A stretch of DNA of 64,000 nucleotides from Cymodocea nodosa (Eukaryota; Streptophyta; Magnoliopsida; Alismatales; Cymodoceaceae): positions 11,228,501-11,292,500 of the forward strand of contig JAZBRI010000011.1 in the NCBI GenBank assembly GCA_036874045.1, given 5' to 3'. Under the pieces are notes generated by a model. The model was not told where the DNA came from and made no database searches. It saw nothing but the letters and a program-made list of their open reading frames with translations. How positions within the stretch are numbered: position 1 is the stretch's first letter; each line of letters starts with the position of its first letter. Made by a program: the position numbers and the translations under genes. Below are positions 43,688 through 57,200 of this stretch, piece by piece.

Positions 43688-44857
43688 CTATGAGGACTGA
43701 TACGAGAAGTATTTATCCAACGACGGTCCAACATTAACACACTCATCTCTCTTCAGCTCCACTTCTTGCCTGAGCAACTTGAACATGTCTACACCTAGTT
43801 GGGTAACTCGTTGACAACCATGCATGTACATTACCTTCAGCCGCAAACATCCTTCTCCCAATGCCTGCAACCCTCGGTCGTATAGATTTCGACACCTATT
43901 CACGTGTAGGATCTTTAAGCTTTTGCAATGGGAACCAATTGCTTCCCATCCGGTGATCCGAATCTCATGACAAACTGCAACATTCCATTCCATAAGCAAT
44001 GGGCACCCCTTGGCAATGGCAGACACTGAGCTATCCCCAACAAACCTACACATGCGAAGATTGAGATATCGAAGTTGTGTGGCAAAACCAGCACCAATGC
44101 TACCCAGACCATCCCTCTCAAGCCAACTCCTCATGTTAGAAATATTCAGATACTCAAGTCCACCCCCACTGCAAGCACCCAGCAGACCCTCTGGAGTGAG
44201 TGAACATGAATCAGCTTCAAGATACGCTAACGTTGGAGAGCATCCATGAAACCCAACGGCAGTTATGCCTTTGCAGCATGAGATTATCACTGCATGAAGC
44301 TTGGCACAATCTCTTGAAAGAGAACTGATCCCAACGTCTGAAATGAGCATGCAATAAGAGACATTTATGTTTTCTAACAAGGGGCATGACTTGGCAAGGA
44401 AGTTTAACCCTGTATCTGTGATCTTACAACGATAAAGAGCTATTGAGACCAAACGAGGGCACCCAATGCCAACCATAGAGAGACCAATATCACTGATGCC
44501 AAGGCAGCAGTACAGAGATAGGCAACGGAGAGTGGATCCACAATCTCGAAGTGCAGCCAATGCTAAATCAGGAAGCTCTGTACAGCCAGCTAAAGAGATA
44601 GAACCAAGATTTGGAAAGCGGTTCAGCAACCTCAGTAAAAGATCAGAAAAGAGATTGTTTCTCTTGCGGTTAACACAGTAATGGAATGTTAACGAGGTTC
44701 GAGCAGAGTTCTGAATTTGAAACCATCGGCGGCAGGACAACCCAAAAGAATTACGATCTGTGTGATTTTTCAGCTTTGAGAATATGATATTTAAACAATC
44801 GTTTGGGAGATTAGCCCAGACGACCTTTTGTTCATAAGAGGTATCTGACTCTGCCAT
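43688..44857 (-). CDS. F-box/LRR-repeat protein, FBL12-like
   Basis: An intact 389-codon single-exon gene. Residues 12-55 form an F-box (WANLPNDCLNIIFSKLKN, then CRRWF), which binds the SKP1 subunit of SCF ubiquitin ligases. Residues 75-365 are a run of cysteine-type leucine-rich repeats of about 25 residues (units such as LGSISLAGCTELPDLAL, YLNLRMCRFVGDSS and KVMYMHGCQRVTQLG), expected to bind the substrate. This architecture fits the plant F-box/LRR-repeat protein 12 group; the exact orthologue is a guess. The start is the ATG at 44857. Only 19 bases separate it from the stop codon of the gene upstream on the same strand. It may be expressed from a promoter inside that gene's exon or intron, or from a shared transcript. 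Codon use and frame look fully functional. Confidence 0.93.
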   Translation of the reverse strand: MAESDTSYEQKVVWANLPNDCLNIIFSKLKNHTDRNSFGLSCRRWFQIQNSARTSLTFHYCVNRKRNNLFSDLLLRLLNRFPNLGSISLAGCTELPDLALAALRDCGSTLRCLSLYCCLGISDIGLSMVGIGCPRLVSIALYRCKITDTGLNFLAKSCPLLENINVSYCMLISDVGISSLSRDCAKLHAVIISCCKGITAVGFHGCSPTLAYLEADSCSLTPEGLLGACSGGGLEYLNISNMRSWLERDGLGSIGAGFATQLRYLNLRMCRFVGDSSVSAIAKGCPLLMEWNVAVCHEIRITGWEAIGSHCKSLKILHVNRCRNLYDRGLQALGEGCLRLKVMYMHGCQRVTQLGVDMFKLLRQEVELKRDECVNVGPSLDKYFSYQSS

Positions 44858-44876
44858 ATCAAGATTAACCAGCTCG

Positions 44877-45213
44877 TTACTGCTCTAATGGCTGCAACGC
44901 ATGGATCTTTATGCTGTAATCCTGAGTTGATGGAGATGACTCAGAAGGATCAAAACCACAAAGAACAGTTGCTTCACCATGCTTGTAGCCAACAAGAACT
45001 CCACACTGACGACAAAGAAGCTTAGTTTTTGAACGATGACGACCCCAAAAAACAGGGAAGCAGGTTACCTCATCAACCTGAGTGAATCTGCTGAGATCTA
45101 CAGAGCGGAAGGAAATTACACCTTTCTTGATTGATTTATGATACTCAGAACCAATGCCATTTGTTGTACGATTAGATAAGATCAAGTTCAGAGAGTACCC
45201 ACAAGAACCACAG
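44877..45213 (-). CDS. At4g08330-like exon 2
   Basis: Begins after acceptor TATGCAG with C completing a serine codon, runs 111 codons, and ends GAGCAGTAA at 44877. The longer open frame up to 45254 is intron read-through. Nineteen bases after the stop the F-box gene starts. Confidence 0.88.
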
Positions 45214-48200
45214 CTGCATAATAACAAATCAACCTTCAGTTGCTGTAAGCACACTAAATATTATAAAGAAGAATAAGGCTACATGAGAAACAGCAAATGA
45301 GCAAAAGCATACTAAAAAAATTATCCACTAATTAAACAGTAAAAATCTAAAAACCCGGAAAACATTTAAAAGTCAGCAACACTATAATACATTCCAACAT
45401 AAGCAATATGAAACATACAAATCAATACATCAAATTAAGAAGAGTGAAGTCCAGATGACTAAGATCTTCGAAGAAATATTGAAAATTGCTTTTGGAAAAT
45501 GCCTCGTGTCAATGTATGATAAATATCAAACATCAAACTTCATATGGTATGTTACAACAAACAAACAAAAAAGAAGTGACAAATTCTCTATGACGCACCT
45601 ATACAAAGCAGCCTTAAAAGGTTCAGATCAGTCTGAAGAAGGTTCAGATATGTTATTTATTACTTAATATCTTATATATTATAAGTTCATACGACTGTTA
45701 TTAGCAGTATAAACTTCAGTTCTCTAATTTTTTTTTTCCAAGATAGTTGTTGAAAGGTTGCAAAATACCATCTAAAAACATATCTCTAATTGTCGGTTAC
45801 ATGCCAAGCATTGGAAAGTTAAAAGGTGGATATCCTGACAATGTCAGCATCAAGTCAAAAGAAGTACAATAAAAAGCCAAATTTATTGAAAGGTTTTCAC
45901 ATTGGTATCGTGTAAGCTTTGTGTCAATAAATGGAAGAAAAAAAAAATTCTGCAGCAAGCATTAACATTTCTTGCTACCATATATGATTGATCTTTTTGA
46001 AGTATTAGTTTCTTGGGCTTTGTCTTTATTATATGCTTGAATAGCATTACTCTTAACCCTGTAAGAAAAACTATGTAAAAACTATACCGGCAATACATTT
46101 CCAATTCCACCATGTTAAAACTTATGATATATGAAAACTCAAGGTTTTCAATGTTAATGTCCTGTCAAACTTCAGTCATTCAAAAAACCAACATGTGCTG
46201 GACTTTGATAGACATATCGATGGAAGTTTGTGAAAAACATAGAAGTCAAAAAAACTGACCAACAGCCACAAATTTCAATAAAAATTTAGGATAAGCTAAA
46301 GTAATTAATAATATACATTTACAAATAACTATTTTTAGATTTTAGACATTGATGACATTAAAAACACAACATACATTGAAACTAGTATCTTGGAGAAGTT
46401 CTGAATCGACACTCAGATGCAAATAGTAATAAGCAACAGTTATTAGACCTTAACAAATAGATGTGTGTAAAGAAGTTAGTTAAAAACATCAAAAATAGGC
46501 TAGCAACTTGAAGTATGAAAATCTTAACCAGTAAGAGTATGAAATTAATGGATATAATGATAAGAAGGAAAATTAATATATTATACTTACAACAAACTAA
46601 ACAGGTGGGAGAAAATCTAGATTAATTGAGGATAGTGATTTTAAATTGAGGCATATAAGAAAAAATAAGTGTAAGAATGAAGTGAGCATGTAGTTGATAA
46701 AAGTCTAAAAAATGAAGTTGTTATGGTAAAAGAATAGAAAATATAATTATAATGATTAAACTTGTGATAAAAAATGAAATAGTTAATGGAATTAGTACAT
46801 ATGCCCCACACGTAGGTTTAGGAGAAGCCACTAAATAAAAATTTTGAAAAAAATTGGAAAGTTTAGCTAATGGACTATCTGCTAGGGAAAAATTTATTTA
46901 AGAAAATCTAAACAGTCGTATAAGAGGGTAAAAGAAAGGATATGAAAGAAACTATGAGAGATTTGATTTGGGTAATAGAAATAAAAAAGAAAATTTAATT
47001 TTAGACTTTAGTGTAGCTTGAAATATTTTGATAGCGAAATCTTATTTTAGGAAAAGAGAGGGGCATTTAATTACATTTAACAGTGGTTAAATGTTAATAA
47101 AATAATTTTTTATTTACTAGAAAAACAGATCAAAGAATATGCAAAGATTGCAAGGTTATTAAAAAAGAAAATTTAACCATACAACATAAGTTGTTAGTGT
47201 TAGATGTTAGTATCAAGGTTAAAAAAGAAAAAGACTAAAATACACAAAAACTCAAGAATTAGATTATAAAATCTTAGACTGGAAAAGAAAATGACATTTA
47301 GAGATAACTTATTAAAAGACAACGTATGGAAACTAAATAGAGTGGCAAATAAATTTTCAAATAAAATGACTATTCGTATTAAAAATATTAAAATAATAAT
47401 AGCAACAATCTGAACCATAATCTCACAATGTGAGGCCAGCTACATTTTTTTTCCCCAAGTATTCCTATCTATTGTCAAATTTTTGATTAAATTATATAAT
47501 TTTTTCTTACAATTCCTAACCAAATAGTTTTAGAAACCTTTATTTTTTTTAATTTCTTCTACACCAATTAATTCTTCTCTCCCAACTAACTTATTCTTTA
47601 GTCTCCAAAGGACATAATCAAACCATCTTAGTAGATTTTCTCGTCTTATCTTCAATAAGTATAACTCCTACTCTATTCTTAGTAAAGTTGTTTTTAAACT
47701 TATTTCTTATGGTATTATCACTCATTCATCAAAACATGCACATTTCAATAATGCTAACTTTTTGCATATGGTAATGCTTTACAACTCAACATTTTAAGCC
47801 ATAAAAATGTTTTAAAAAAGATTGTATTAAAAAGATTGCTAAAGAAATTTTAAGAGAATCTGATGGTATAGTTCTAATCAAAGATTTAAATATCAGTATC
47901 ATATCAAGAATCGATCATTTGGAAAATGAAAACGTATCAAGGATCATGTTGATAGAAACACAATACTTTTGTGGAAACAACTAAAACATTTCAAATTTCA
48001 ACTTGAAACTCAATGATAAGATAAAACAAACTATGATAAGTATATAAAAATACTTCGATAAATTGTCAAAGCAATTATTATAGATAAAATATCAATTAGA
48101 TAGACATATAGTAATTGCATGCATGAGAAAAGTCTTAAATCATATACAAATAATTGAAAAAAACTCATAATTACAAATGATTAAAAATTCATGTTAGATT

Positions 48201-51200
48201 TCAATAAAATCCAAGTTACAATTCAATATTTATTAAGTTATATTTAAATAAAATTTAGATTACAATTCATACATGAAATACAAATTAATAAGATTATACA
48301 TAGTACTAGAGAATTTTCAAAATCTCCATAATTAAAAATTTTATCAACTATGAGATTTAAGAGTACATTATAAATTTTTATTCCTACAATGTACTTTATC
48401 TTTTTACAAAATCTTGTATGAATTAATTAAAAAAATAGAAAATAAAGTTTCTGAAAATATGATAGATAGGTAGAAGAGGAATCTTATTCATAAGAAAACA
48501 TAACTTTTAAAATAAAAATAAAAATATTAGGATTTTTTGTGATTTTTTTAATACTTCATCATTTTTTATGTAATAATTTTTTCCCATTTTTTATTCTCTC
48601 CCTTATATACTAAGTAATATTTTTTCCCTATTCTCTTCTTTTTCTTTTTTTTTCTTTCCCTTCTCTATTATCTCCATAATTAAAAAATTTATCAAGTATA
48701 AGATTTTAGGGTAAATTATAATTTTTTATTCATATAATGAAGTTAATATCTTTTTAAAATTCTCATGTGAATTAATTCAAAAAATAGATGATAAAGTTTA
48801 TGAATAGGTAGAAGAAAATTGTTATTTATAAGCAAACATAATTTTTTTAAAAAATTTTTGTGATATTTTAATACTTTCACCATTTTTTAAATATTATTTT
48901 TATGTAATATTTTTTATTTTCCTTCTTCTCTATCCTCTTTTCTTCTTTTTTTACCTTTTTTTTTCCTTTTCTTCTTTCTCTTTCTCTCTTCCCCTCACCT
49001 TTTTTTCCCTTAATAGGTTCTAATGATATGGAGAGTAGTAAAAGCTTCGATAGCCAACAGTGGAAGCTTTGGTGGTTAATGACAGAGGAGATGATGCAAA
49101 GGAGTGCGAAGCAGAAAGCTTCATTGGATCAATCAATTCGAGACACAAATCAATGGATCTAACCTTTTGCAACTTAAAAACATCTCTAATTTCAACAAAC
49201 TTGTGAAATGACAACAATCCTAAAGGAAGGATCATTCAAACCCCAATGATACTTGAAATGCATGCTTTTTCGGTATCATTAATTTGAAAATCTAATCCAG
49301 ATAGGCAATTTTTCGCCAACCTGAATCAATTTTTTAATAATTGGTTCTAATAGGCAAAAAAGTTGGTGGTAGAATGAAAATGTATAAAAAATAATAAAAA
49401 AAGAAAAAATACTATAAAACTTATCATAAAGGAAAAAATGAGGAAATTTTAGAAAAGTATATGCTAGCAAAAGAAATGCTAAAAAGTTTCTAATAAAATT
49501 ATAAATTAAGTTTATAAGGAATTTTATGATAATTTCAACGCAAACAAGGAAAAAATAGAATATATAAATTAGCCACAGTTAGATAAAGGAAATCTAGAGA
49601 TTTGAGTCAAGTAAAATGTATCAAAGATGAGGATGGTAGAGTTTTAATAAAAGAAAATGAAATAAAATATAGATGATGTAGACATTTTAATAAACTTTTA
49701 AATGAATCTATCATTGAATGTTATTACATTGCAAAATTTGGATAGTAATACAAAGGATATAAATTATAGTTATTTAAGAACAATAACTAATTTGAAGATA
49801 AAAGAAACTATTAAGAAAACAAAATGTGGGAAAAATATTGGCCTAGATGGTACCATTAGAGTGTTGAAGTGTATAGGTGAAGTAGAGATTAATAATTAAT
49901 TAAGTTTTTTAATATAAATTTAAAGACAAAGAAGATGCCAAATGAATGGAGAAAGAGCTTTTTAATACTTATATTTAAGAATAAGAGAGAAATATAGAAT
50001 TGCAATAATTATCATAGTATTAAATTAATAAGTCACAATACAAAATTATAGGAAAAAATATTTGAGCAAAAACTAAGGCATATAACTAAAATCACAAAAA
50101 GTCAACGAGTTTATACTAAATAGGTTGACAATGGAAGCTATTCATTTACTAAAACAATTAATAGAAAATTTTAGAGTTAATAAAAAAGACTTTCATATTG
50201 GTTTCATTGATTCAGAAAAAAATTATGATAGAATACCTAAAAACATGTTATGATGGGTTTTAAAAAGAAAATGATTATCTATAAGAAATATTGATAGTAC
50301 AAAAGACATGTATAAAAGAACAATTATTCTTATTATTAGAAACTAAGAAAATTCCAATAAATACGGTTTGACCAAAGATTTGCTTTAAGTCCATACCCTT
50401 TTTGTCTTAGTTATGGATGAAACAAATAAGGAAATTCAATGACAAATACTATGATGTATGTTATTTGTTGATGACATAATTTTAGTTGATAAAAGTAAGA
50501 TAGGAATTAGTTTTAAAATAGAATTATAGAAAGATACTTTAGATTTGAAAGGATTTATATTAAGTAGGTCAAAATTTGAATATATGAAATGTGGGTTTAA
50601 CAAGTAGGTAACTATGAGATTCATTAAAGTAAAATTTTCAATTACTTAGGATTTATAATAAGTAGCTATGGAGAAATTGTTGACGATGTTATTTATAATA
50701 TTAAAGTAAAATGGATGAAATGAAGAAATACTTTTGAAATGTTATATAATAAGTAGATACCCTTAAAATTAAAAGGAAAATTTTATAAATCTACCATTCA
50801 TTTGATTATACTTTATGAATCAAGATGATAGGTTATAAAACATGATGATGTATAAGAGGCCAAAGAATGCACTAGTTATAAGAGGAAAATTAATTAATAA
50901 AGAAAAAATTAAAAGAAATACAAGATGGCCTAAAACTACTTGGTTAAGAATTGTAAAAAAATATATTTAAATTTATATAATTCAATAAAAAATTTGACCA
51001 TAAATAAAAACATATGAAAGAAAAGAATTTATATAGCCAACCTCATGTAATTAGATTATAACTTGAATTATGATTGTATCCACTAATAAAAGAGAAAAAA
51101 AGGGAATAAAGAGAAGTGACAAAATCAAAGATGAATATTCTCTTAATCCAAACCCACCATCAAGTACAGTTGAAGATAGAAAATAATGAATGGATTTAAT

Positions 51201-54200
51201 GAATACACTAATTCTCTTTAAATCATGGTAGCAAAAAGTTTCATGGTGTAATAGATGCATATTAGCACACGAGTGAAACACTAATGATAAGATGGCCCTA
51301 GTTAGTTATTTGTCAATAATTAGAAGGACTTCACTTGATGGTAGCTATTCCTAGAAAGTCAATCAATCTTATTTAAACCTTGCATGCCCTTGTATAAGAG
51401 TAGTTTATGTAGAAAATACTATGATATTGTTTCATTTGATAAGACCATCATTATTTCCCTTATGATATTATAGTATTAAACCTTTAGGAGTTTGTTTCAT
51501 GTAATCTCCATGGCTTCCATATTAACATAGTGCCTAAATTTTGGATCTAAAAATATGTTATAAGACATGAAGATCAAGATGGATAGCACTTATTCCTATT
51601 TGATTCTAAATATATTCCCCATATTTATTTACATTTGTACAAAGCTCCATCCTTAACATCCTATGATCCTCCACTACTCAACATCAATCCAAAAATTCTT
51701 AACACCTCCTACTAAGTTCTAACAAGCAAAATAAAGAGATACTTAACACAAAGGCCTAGTTTTCCTCTTCTAGTTACAAACTCTTGACAAGGAAACCCAT
51801 TCAAAGTGGAATCACAATGTGTATATTGATCTTAGGTGTCTTTTGTGATTAGTGTGGTTTGGATGACCCAAATCCAATACAATAAGGTTTAGGAAATTTT
51901 TTGAAATTTCTTATTAAATAAGCATTTTTGAAAAAATGTAGCTTATTAAATAAACATTTTGAAAATATCTTATTAAATAAACTATGAAAGAATTGTTAAA
52001 TGCTTATTTTAAAAATATAGCTTACTGAATAAGTGGTAAAATGAGGTTTTAAGTGCTTATGGACTTTTTACGATAAGCACTTACTTTGTTTTTGTTTGAA
52101 TTTGAAAACACTTATTTAAATCCAGCTTGTTTTAAAATAACCTATGGTAAAAAGCATTTCCAAACGCTTCCTATTTAAAATAACCTATGTTTATTTCAAT
52201 CATGTTTGAAAATACCTATTCAATTATAACTTATTTTAAAATAAGCTAATGTAAAATGGTATTTTGAAACAAGTTCTTAGTTGGATAATGTGCCAATTAC
52301 ACCAATTTAGCACTTGATGTGAGAGCATTTAGCCTACACAAACAACAATTAGTCCTCAATTCTAAAGCAACTAATGACTGTTCGATACTTAAGTCAAATG
52401 AGGTACAAGAATAGATTTTGAAGGCAAGGATTTGATCATTATACATAGACATAGATAAGGTAGTTATCGTCATACTTTATGATAGGTGAGTTCCACAAGC
52501 CCAAGGTCAAAACATTTCAATTGTTGTAGTGATAAGCTAGTGTAGGAAACAAAAGAGCGAGGTTCCATCAACCAACATGGCAAGCATCATTATAGTCTAA
52601 CTTAATTACATAAAGATGTTCATCATATGGTTCATGCTCACAAAGTATGTTTGGAAGTGAACTAAGTGTGATTTGTCTAGTTGGATGATAGAACAAAACC
52701 ATGGATGGTATGAGCTACAGTTAGAACTATACTAAGAACGATGCCTAGATGCCCAAGCACTATGGTAGTAGGCTAGGGCACATGGCAGTCTTGGCAATTC
52801 CTAAGCACTGATTATATTTTTTTCAATTTATACAAAATGCTTCCATATTTGAATATATTGCTAAAATATTATACATAATAACAAGAAATCAACAACAAAC
52901 AAGTCAAATCAAATAAGTGCTCAACTAAATCAATAAGTGAATCATAAAAGTTCTTACCAAGCATAATCAAATTTCTTAATAGTTAATAGAAAAATTAGCA
53001 ACTAAGCAAGTATATTAGAACTTCACCAATCAAAGTTTGATAAGAAAAAAGAAATAATAGAAAAGAATAAATTGCAAAGATGATATTGAATTCATGTTAA
53101 ATGAGAATCCATCATAAAAACATGTATGTTACGCATGATCAAAAAATGAAAAAAAATTATGAAAATAACAAAAATATATAAATAAGATAATATCAAAAGA
53201 AACATCATGAGTGCTTATCTTTGAAATAATAATCGTGTTTGATCCCAGAATTCACTGAAAATAAATATAATATATATATCAAAAATAAAAACAGAAAGAA
53301 AATAGAGAAAATGGTATAGCCGGAAAACACTGCCAAAACTACCTAGGTGACACATACGTGGTGCCAAGGAAAAATAGACAAAATTACCTAGGTGTGCCAG
53401 TAGGTGGGGCCAAATTCTGCCAGGATGCCTAGGCAACACCAATAAGTATGCTTAGAACTAGGTTTGAGTCAATTATTGATATCATATGCTGATCTCAGTC
53501 AGTCCTGTGCCCTGGAGGGGACAAAGTCATAATTTCAGAAAGTTGAGGCTTTTAAAATCTGCATTACAAATGATATTCAAGAGGCATAGCATTAGCAAAG
53601 ATCCAACACAGAAAGGAGGAATAAGTCAAAAAGCTAGTCTGTTGACAGATGCAATATTAAATATATTGTTTTGAAATAGCCATTCCTGAATTATGTCCAA
53701 CATTTTCAAAGACTCAACCTATGTCCAACAATTTTTGATGCTCACAAAAGTCTTTCAAAAGCTCAATCTTTAGAAACAACATTTAATGGTGTGAAGATTC
53801 TAGATTTTATAGAAACTCTGCAAGAGCGCCTCCCAATATCACACCACATAAAGGTAATACGAATTACAATAGACATCATTTAACTAATAAAGCCAACTCT
53901 ACTATATTTTCCCTACTTGGGAAGATATCATAGAATATCTATACAGAAAAGGATTTGGAAAACTCCTCTTTAAACTTTTATGTGATGTGTTTGGCTGATT
54001 AGTGACAATATTGTCTTTACGAATAAACATTGGAATATCAACCCCATTATAAGTAAAGGTTGAGGAGGAAAAACTCATTTATCAAGTTAAGTCATTCATA
54101 CACTGCAAAACAGGTGGGATTTCAATATAATGCATTGGATAATCCAATAAGCACCACAAGTGTTGTTGATGTTGATACTGTTGTATTCCTCCGTCATGTC

Positions 54201-57200
54201 TTTAAGTTTGGACTTTCACTTTATTTTTTAGTATAAATTAATTAAGTATACTTAGACTTATCGTGGATTATATTTAATTATGATTGTTAGTGTTTATGTT
54301 CTTTGTAATATGGAGGATCTATTTAACTTAAATGGATCCTTCTCTTGTCTAGGGTATTTATACCTTTGTTATCTCTTCTTTTCAATCAATGAAACCTAGT
54401 TTGTACATGGTATTAGTAATCTAGGTTAATCTCCTCCCACCACCCCACCCTCCTCCTCCTCTAGTCATCGTCTACCGCTGCCGCCCACTGTCATTGCCAC
54501 TGCCGCTCGCTACCACCGCCATCGCCGCCTGTCCCTCTTCTTTTTCCCATAGCTGGCGCTGTCCGTCATCAGTCAAATCATAGTCGTCCTCATACAATGA
54601 TCAGTCGGTCATCTTCTATGTTGGCTCCTCCGACCACGGCAAAATCTTCCGTTGTGCCTTGGTTTTCTTTTTCGACGAGTTTCTTCTATCATGCTCTTCC
54701 ACCTAGTCTTCGCAAGTTCTTCCGCAATGCTTGGTTGCAATATCCTGTCCTAATTTTTTCCGCCAATCCACTCGTCCAGTTCCGCAATCTACTGTTCGCA
54801 ACTTCCTCCTATCCCACTGGCCTTCACACATTCCTCTTGTTCGCAAGTTTGCCCGTCCTAGCTAGTTGACGTCACACCCTCCATTGAAGTTCCGTCGTTG
54901 AAGTTCCACCAAGTAGTTCAGCCAAGCAATCTCAACCCTGTTCCGCCGTTGAAGTTTCGTTGAGCAGTCTCAACCCTATTCCATCAAGCCGCCTGTCCCA
55001 GCTGTCTGCTGTCAAGCGATGTGTGTCATGATAGTCCCCTTGGTTGCCGTTTTCAGTCCATAGGTTCCCTTGCACTTGTGGTTCTCTAACTTACACCATC
55101 CATGGCGACACGAGATCTCCTCTTTACCAAGTTCACTAGCATTTCTGAAAGACTCAATGACAGCAACTATGTGCATTGGGCTCAAAACTTTGAGTCTATG
55201 GTGATGGCACATCGCAAGCATCGTCATCTCCTTTTCTCGCCTTCCGATGACAAGGATGCTGTTTATGAGGACTAGCTGGCAAATGACTTTGCCATTGTGT
55301 CCTAGATATTGTCTAGCATGGAATCCTCTATTGCTCAAGGAGTTTTCATGTTACATCCTGCCAAGCGTATGTGGGACAATATCTGCTTGTTACTCATCTC
55401 ACTACTAAGGCCTCTAGCATTAAGCCTCCACCTATATTTGGCCCTACTGTCACTATCTCGTGGGATGACTATAATCGTCTCACTCAGACTCGTGACATCA
55501 AATCCACTGCTCTACAGTCTCAAGCCTCTGCTCCTTCAGGTATCTCCTCTATTGCCCTTGCTGTCACTCGTGATGATAGTTGAGTTATTGACTTTGGCAT
55601 CTCCTTCTATATATCAAGTACCCAATCTTTATTTAAGGGTTTTTCTATCATTCATGACAAATCTACTGTCACTATTGCTGATGGTCATTCATGTCATGTA
55701 TCTGGTCAAGGGAAGATTCAAGTCTCCTCTCAGATACGGTTGAACAATATCCTTTATATTCTTGAGTTATCTTTCAACCTATTGTCCATTAATGCCATAA
55801 CTATCCAATTATCTTGCTTAGTTCATTTTTTTCCTTTTCATTATATATTTCAAGACTTGCAGACAAAGAAGAGGATTAGTTTGGGGGCATAAGTAGCATG
55901 CATCTAGGGTGTACTATCTAGTCTGCGATGATGTTCCTCAAGGATTAGTAGCTTGCATGACATCCAAAGACTCATCTCATCTCTGGCACTCGCGTCTTGG
56001 TCATCCTTCTTTGCAAAAGCTACGTCAAGCTCTTCCTTGGATTAGTGTTTCGTCCTTCCAATGTAAGTCCTATCAACTTGGAAAGCATACACGTGCGCCC
56101 TTCAAATGTGTGTGTCTTGCTTCCTCAGCCTCTCCGTTTGATCTCATTCACTATGATGTTTAAGGTCCTAGTCGGGTTGTTTCTGTTAGTGGTCATCACT
56201 ATTATGCTATTTTCATTGATGACCATACTCGTGTATCTTGGGTCTATCTTCTAAAGACTCGTCGTGATGTACTGTTGGTGTTTAAAAACTTTATTCCTAA
56301 AATTAAGAATCAATTTTCTGTCCCAAGATCTTATGTACTGATAATGCTCTTGAATTTCTCCAACATGATTTTCAGGAAGTGTGTTCTTCTCTTGGGATTG
56401 TTCACCAAACCTTGTGTCCTCATACCTCCTTCCAAAATGGGGTTGCTAAGCGCAAGCATCGTCATGTACTTCATGTTGCCTGCACTCTAATGCTTCATAT
56501 GCATATTCCCAAATACTTGTGGGTTGATGTTGTTCTCATCGCTGTCTATTTTATAAACTGCATGTCTTCCATTCCATTGGGCTATGTCATTCCTCTCCAC
56601 ATCAAACTTCTTTCCTGTTTCTCCACATGTTTTTAGTTGTATTGCGTTTGTCTAGGACTTGTCACTCAATCTAGATAAACTATCTCCTCATGCCATCAAG
56701 TGTCTTTTTGTTGGTTACTCCCATACTCAAAAAGGATATCGTGTTTTTCACCCTCCCTCTTGCCGATACTTCATCTCTATGGATGTCACCTTTTTTGAGG
56801 GCAACTCTTACTTCTCTTCCAATACTCTAGATTCCCCTCCTATAGAGCAGGCTCATTTTCCTCTTCCTATGCCTGTTGAGCTTGATCATCCCTCTCATTT
56901 TGATGAGTTGTCTGTGCCAGATGTCCCTATTCCACCTCTCTTACAAGTTTATCATCATCGAACGCCCTTACTTCCAGTTGCTCCTGACCTCTCCTCAACC
57001 TTCGCCTGCAAGTCTTCACCCATCATCTCTATCGACTTACCCATTACCCTCCGAAAAGGTACTTGCTCTTGCACTCTACATCCCCTTTCTAATGTTACTT
57101 CTTTTGCTTACCTCAATGACACTTTTGCAGTCTTGCCTTTTCCATTGCCACTGAGTCTTTACCTAAGGATCATCATGAGGCACTCCAGTTCCTTTACTAG

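Larger units (their letters stand above)
46555..51060 (+). mobile_element. RTE-type LINE carrying two nested insertions
   Basis: Its pieces are 46555-47385 (endonuclease, starting with an LQQTKQVGENLD-type motif), a short link 47824-47878, and 49344-51060 (linker, RT with a CYLLMT-type remnant of FADD near 50460, and C-terminal region). It ends in 'atagccaacctcatgtaatt'. The order and wording parallel 27311-35330. It has many stops. Two later insertions, 47386-47823 and 47879-49343, interrupt it, each flanked by a target duplication. Confidence 0.78.

Noticed and set aside
45883-46113. 76-codon frame as an alternative first exon for the At4g08330-like gene
   Set aside because: It lacks the YS lead and a donor in the right phase. 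The 59401-59429 exon fits both phase and motif.
48320-49005. LTR pair (348-bp direct repeats)
   Set aside because: The units are adjacent with no internal region, lack TG...CA ends, and lie inside another insertion; a tandem duplication explains them.
54597-54869. 90-codon plus-strand open frame
   Set aside because: It falls within the GC-rich leader of the copia at 54285, before gag, with no recognisable domain.
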